A stretch of DNA of 8,374 bases from Acidaminococcaceae bacterium (GTDB taxonomy: Bacteria > Bacillota > Negativicutes > Acidaminococcales > Acidaminococcaceae), in the NCBI GenBank assembly GCA_028693975.1, contig JAQUUF010000039.1:1-8374 (forward strand), read 5' to 3'. Shown one piece after another: positions 5,910-8,374 of the stretch. Position numbers and translations under genes: made by a program. The notes beneath the pieces are model-generated. The model searched no databases, had not been told where the DNA came from, and saw only the letters and a list, made by a program, of their open reading frames with translations. How positions within the stretch are numbered: the stretch's first letter is position 1; every line of letters starts with the position of its first letter.

Positions 5910-5945
5910 AGAAAGACCTCTACTATCAGCGGTAGAGGTCTTTCT
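5910..5945 (-). terminator. Terminator-like hairpin overlapping the nadD stop codon
   Basis: Arms 5910-5923 and 5932-5945 pair perfectly over 14 bases with an 8-base loop. On the - strand the stem is followed by a U-rich stretch TTTGTCTT. The TGA of nadD (5928-5926) lies inside the loop, so the last codons of nadD form the upstream arm. It would end transcription of nadD or attenuate read-through into yqeK. The + strand lacks a U tract. Confidence 0.7.
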
Positions 5946-6534
5946 GTAGAATATACTCTGCTACTGCCGAGGGGACCAAATCCTTTATATCCAGCTTTTG
6001 TTGTACTCTGGCTCTAATATCAGTGGAAGAAATCGCAATATCTTTATTACTCACCCAAATAATTGCCGGTTCGTCTTTATCATTGTAGAGCTTTTGTACC
6101 GCCTCTGGCGGAGGCACAAAGCCTGGTCTGGTCGCTGCCACAAAAGTACAAAGATTCATAATCCCGCGAATGTTGTGCCAAGCGCCAAGTTCCCCCACAG
6201 AATCTGCCCCTATAATAAAATACAGCTCATACTCACTACCGTACTGCTCGCTTAGAGCGCACAGAGTATCATAGGTATAAGAAATACCCTGCCGCTTCAG
6301 CTCCATATCAGACACAAAGAAGTTTTTGTGACCAGCGATAGCCAATTCTGTCATATGATAACGGTCCTCGGCTCGGGCGAACTCTTCACCTATCTTATGT
6401 GGTGCCACAAAAGCAGGAATAAATAAGACCCTATCTAATCCCAGCTCTCGCTGCACATGTTCTGCTATTAGCAAATGACCGTTATGAATAGGGTCAAAGG
6501 TCCCACCCATAATACCTAATTTTTTGCGTGCCAT
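5926..6534 (-). CDS. nadD: Nicotinate-nucleotide adenylyltransferase NadD
   Basis: A 202-residue nucleotidyltransferase that joins nicotinate mononucleotide and ATP to make deamido-NAD, a central step of NAD synthesis in the cytoplasm. The ATP-binding motif GTFDPIHNGH (11-20, with the HxGH histidines 17 and 20), IGADS (108-112) and the C-terminal ISSTDIR (168-174) are all intact. The start is ATG 6534, because GAGGAG lies six bases ahead. The frame could extend five residues to a TTG at 6549, but that would contain the ribosome site. The stop codon lies in the loop of a strong hairpin. A -10 promoter sits about 40 bases upstream, so the gene probably has its own transcript start even though it lies in line with the ABC operon. 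Confidence 0.95.
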   Translation of the reverse strand: MARKKLGIMGGTFDPIHNGHLLIAEHVQRELGLDRVLFIPAFVAPHKIGEEFARAEDRYHMTELAIAGHKNFFVSDMELKRQGISYTYDTLCALSEQYGSEYELYFIIGADSVGELGAWHNIRGIMNLCTFVAATRPGFVPPPEAVQKLYNDKDEPAIIWVSNKDIAISSTDIRARVQQKLDIKDLVPSAVAEYILQKDLYR

Positions 6535-6574
6535 GTAAGCTCCTCGCAAGTATTTTGCTTAACTTTATCCCCAT

Positions 6575-6603
6575 ATTATATCAAGAAAAAAGGAGTTCTA
6601 CAA
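6575..6603 (-). promoter_or_regulatory. Probable nadD promoter
   Basis: On the - strand a perfect TATAAT (6580-6575) lies about 40 bases before the nadD ATG. The -35 box 17 bases upstream is weak (TTGTAG, 6603-6598). The -10 box falls immediately after the stop of the small membrane-protein ORF. Confidence 0.45.
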
Positions 6604-6739
6604 GCAAGTATATTGCTAGACAAATAACACCGAGCAAAAGCAATGCTCTCGCCCGGTCGATTAAATCAAATTTTGTTTTATCTCTATGGCAATAATCCAC
6701 CCATGCCTGCCATAGCTCTCGCCAAGTAGTTTTCGCCAT
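6581..6739 (-). CDS. Small single-pass membrane protein at the end of the ABC operon
   Basis: A 52-codon frame too short for most gene finders. ATG 6739 begins one base after the TAA of the ABC permease (TAAAATG), a spacing typical of translational coupling; an AAGG lies about 12 bases ahead inside the permease end. The N-terminal half (about 1-30) is polar and Trp-rich (TTWRELWQAWVDYCHRDK) with several basic residues. The C-terminal half is a strong hydrophobic helix (about 33-52, ending LLGVICLAIYLLVELLFS). The charge pattern suggests the N-terminus stays in the cytoplasm. I do not recognise a family. Its position suggests a small partner of the exporter, but no function is shown. The coherent amphipathic-then-hydrophobic layout and tight coupling argue for a real gene; the absence of a strong ribosome site argues against. 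Confidence 0.6.
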   Translation of the reverse strand: MAKTTWRELWQAWVDYCHRDKTKFDLIDRARALLLLGVICLAIYLLVELLFS

Positions 6740-6740
6740 T

Positions 6741-7955
6741 TTATTCATACCTTAATGCATCTATGGGGTCTAAGAGAGCAGCCTTGCGTGCTGGATAGAT
6801 ACCGAAGAACAAGCCGATGCCCACCGAGAACACCACGGCGATGATAATAGACCAAATAGAAATAACAACTTCCCAATTAGCGAAATGAGAGATAATAACT
6901 GCGGTCACGATGCCAAAGATAGTGCCAATCACACCACCTACCACCCCGATTACGACAGCTTCAATCAGAAATTGCAGCAGAATATTGTTATAAGTAGCTC
7001 CCAAAGCTTTGCGTATGCCTATCTCTCGGGTTCGTTCCGTCACAGACACTAGCATAATATTCATAATACCGATGCCGCCTACCAACAAACTAATAGCGGC
7101 TATGATTGCTAGCAACAAAGTAATAGTTCCTGTGGTTTCCTGCATGGTTTCAATCAAAGCGGAGAGGTTACGCACAGTAAAATCATCGTCCGCTCCTTCT
7201 CTAATCTTATGACGTTGCCGCAGCAGCTCTTCAATATCAGCCTGCGCCTGATTAATGGTGTTTTCATTGTCGGCTTGAATAGTAATATTACGAATGTAGG
7301 TGATACCCATCATTCTCTGCTGGGCGGTAGTAAGCGGAATATAAACTAAATCATCTTGGTCCTGCCCCATAGCAGACTGACCCTTGGAAGACAAAGTGCC
7401 GATAACCTTAAAGGGTGCTTTGTTGATACGCATAATCTTGCCTACCGGATTCCCTTCCGGGAAAAGATTATCCACTACAGTCTGGCCCAGAACACATACC
7501 CTTGCCCTACTGCTCAAATCCTTCTCCGTGAACATCCGTCCATCTTCTATCTTGTAGTCACGGATATCAATAATATTAGGCGTAGTACCCTGTACCTGAG
7601 AGGTCCAGTTCTGATTGCCTTCTACTAATTGATAAGAGGACTGCACACCGGGAGCTACATATTTGATACCGTCAACCTTTTTTTCAATGGCTTTGGCATC
7701 GTCATAGGTTAGCTTGGCGCCGCTGCCGCTGGCTATTCTCTGCCCAGACGCAGTACGTCCACCCGACATTACTATCAGCAAATTACTGCCCATGCTGGAA
7801 ATATTCTTTTTGACTTGCTCTTGCATCCCAAAGCCCAACGAGACCATGGCAATGACCGCACCAACACCGATAATAATACCCAACATGGTAAGAAAGGTTC
7901 TGAGCTTGCTAGCGGACATGCCGTCAATGGCCATCTTCACACATTCACGAAACAC
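6741..7955 (-). CDS. MacB-type ABC transporter permease (FtsX-like)
   Basis: About 404 residues with the MacB/YknZ layout. One N-terminal membrane helix lies in the family signature KLRTFLTMLGIIIGVGAVIA, followed by a large extracytoplasmic MacB-core domain (about 45-270). Three C-terminal helices of the FtsX domain then appear (about 278-306, 336-360, 368-392). MNIMLVSVTERTREIGIRKALGA lies on the cytoplasmic loop that contacts the ATPase, and the protein ends with IYPARKAALLDPIDALRYE. Such permeases pair with an ATPase and usually a membrane-fusion protein to export peptides, toxins or lipoproteins by a mechanotransmission cycle. The start GTG 7955 gives the usual MFRECVKMA-type N-terminus with a G-rich site ahead and an 11-base overlap with the ATPase gene; GTG 7979 is an alternative eight residues longer. 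Substrate cannot be told from sequence. Confidence 0.92.
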   Translation of the reverse strand: MFRECVKMAIDGMSASKLRTFLTMLGIIIGVGAVIAMVSLGFGMQEQVKKNISSMGSNLLIVMSGGRTASGQRIASGSGAKLTYDDAKAIEKKVDGIKYVAPGVQSSYQLVEGNQNWTSQVQGTTPNIIDIRDYKIEDGRMFTEKDLSSRARVCVLGQTVVDNLFPEGNPVGKIMRINKAPFKVIGTLSSKGQSAMGQDQDDLVYIPLTTAQQRMMGITYIRNITIQADNENTINQAQADIEELLRQRHKIREGADDDFTVRNLSALIETMQETTGTITLLLAIIAAISLLVGGIGIMNIMLVSVTERTREIGIRKALGATYNNILLQFLIEAVVIGVVGGVIGTIFGIVTAVIISHFANWEVVISIWSIIIAVVFSVGIGLFFGIYPARKAALLDPIDALRYE

Positions 7956-8374
7956 TGACCTTACCCCCTCGCTCGTCACCTGTCACCTTGCCGTCACGCA
8001 TAGTAATAATGCGCTGCGTCATATTAGCCAATTCCGGCTCATGGGTAACCATGATTACCGTCTTGCCTTGGTGATTAAGTTCTTCAAAAATATCTATAAT
8101 TTCTAGCGTGGACTTGGTATCCAAGTTACCTGTCGGCTCATCGGCCATAATAATAGCCGGGTCATTAATCAAAGCTCTGGCAATAGCCACCCTCTGCCGC
8201 TGTCCACCACTCATCTCATTGGGCTTATGCTCTACTCTGGAGCCCAAACCTACGTCCTCCAAGGCCTTTTGAGCTCTTGCACAGCGCTCATTGTAGTCAA
8301 CACCTGCATAAATAAGTGGCATCGCTACATTCTCCAGTGCAGAGAGCTTAGCCAAAAGGTTAAAATTCTGAAAA
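7945..8374 (-). CDS. MacB/LolD-type ABC transporter ATPase, partial (N-terminus outside window)
   Basis: The last roughly 143 residues of an ABC ATPase. The frame is open through the window edge, so the Walker A region and N-terminus are cut off, not missing. Visible elements in order are the Q-loop (FQNFNLLAKLSALENV), the signature MSGGQRQRVAIARAL, Walker B with D-loop (IIMADEPTGNLD) and the switch histidine in IMVTHEPELA. The EPTGNLD and NLLAKLSALENV forms are typical of the MacB/LolD/YknY export group. It energises the permease encoded immediately downstream, whose start overlaps its TGA (7947-7945). A short TTG-started version is an artefact of the truncation. Confidence 0.93.
   Translation of the reverse strand, partial: FQNFNLLAKLSALENVAMPLIYAGVDYNERCARAQKALEDVGLGSRVEHKPNEMSGGQRQRVAIARALINDPAIIMADEPTGNLDTKSTLEIIDIFEELNHQGKTVIMVTHEPELANMTQRIITMRDGKVTGDERGGKVSVS

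Noticed and set aside
6600..6670. Terminator for the ABC operon in the gap before nadD
   Set aside because: Only a 5-pair hairpin (GAGCA/TGCTC) and a short T run separated from it were seen, which is too weak to call.
1..8374. CRISPR array, riboswitch, rRNA or transposase
   Set aside because: No regularly spaced repeats, no recognisable riboswitch core, no rRNA segment and no transposase-like protein were seen in either strand.

Overview
The window joins the right-hand end of an integrated phage (about 1-2264, genes on the + strand) to ordinary bacterial chromosome (2265-8374, everything on the - strand). The junction is a tRNA-Ala(GGC) gene. The chromosomal genes (rsfS, yqeK, nadD, an LCP-family protein, a CvfB-like S1 protein) form a set typical of Firmicutes. 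A MacB-type ABC exporter and a tRNA gene with encoded CCA fit the diderm class Negativicutes, but that placement is a family-level impression and no taxonomic marker was checked.

Phage part. A tail-fibre-accessory-like protein (46-645) is followed by a tightly coupled lysis cassette. It contains a holin (645-1202, TAATG junction), an M15-type peptidase endolysin (1199-1606, ATGA junction), then two long overlapping frames at 1622-2101. One frame (1622-2038) has a strong Shine-Dalgarno and looks like an inner-membrane spanin. The other (1635-2101) has a clean signal peptide and a long Gln/Leu-rich coiled coil, but is cut by one in-frame TAG at 1821-1823. A 14-codon ORF with its own strong ribosome site (2117-2161) closes the cassette. 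Serine in the three clear phage genes is almost always AGC/AGT, unlike the host genes.

Junction. The tRNA lies on the - strand with its 3' end facing the phage, the usual geometry for tRNA-targeting integrases. It has a good promoter on the host side. A strong intrinsic terminator that works only in the tRNA direction lies on the phage side. The anticodon stem carries an A31/G39 mismatch that may mark where phage-derived sequence begins. The matching att copy lies outside the window.

Chromosomal part (read right to left). The 3' end of a MacB/LolD-type ATPase gene overlaps its FtsX-like permease gene. Directly after the permease stop lies a previously unlisted 52-codon single-pass membrane protein ORF (6581-6739). 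Then come a -10 promoter and nadD (NAD synthesis), whose stop codon sits in the loop of a terminator-like hairpin. Beyond it run yqeK (Ap4A hydrolase family), an LCP cell-wall ligase, rsfS (ribosome silencing factor), a cvfB-like S1 RNA-binding protein and an ArsC/YffB-like thioredoxin-fold protein. They are spaced 3-21 bases apart and probably form one transcription unit. Their shared theme is nucleotide stress signals, ribosome silencing and envelope maintenance.
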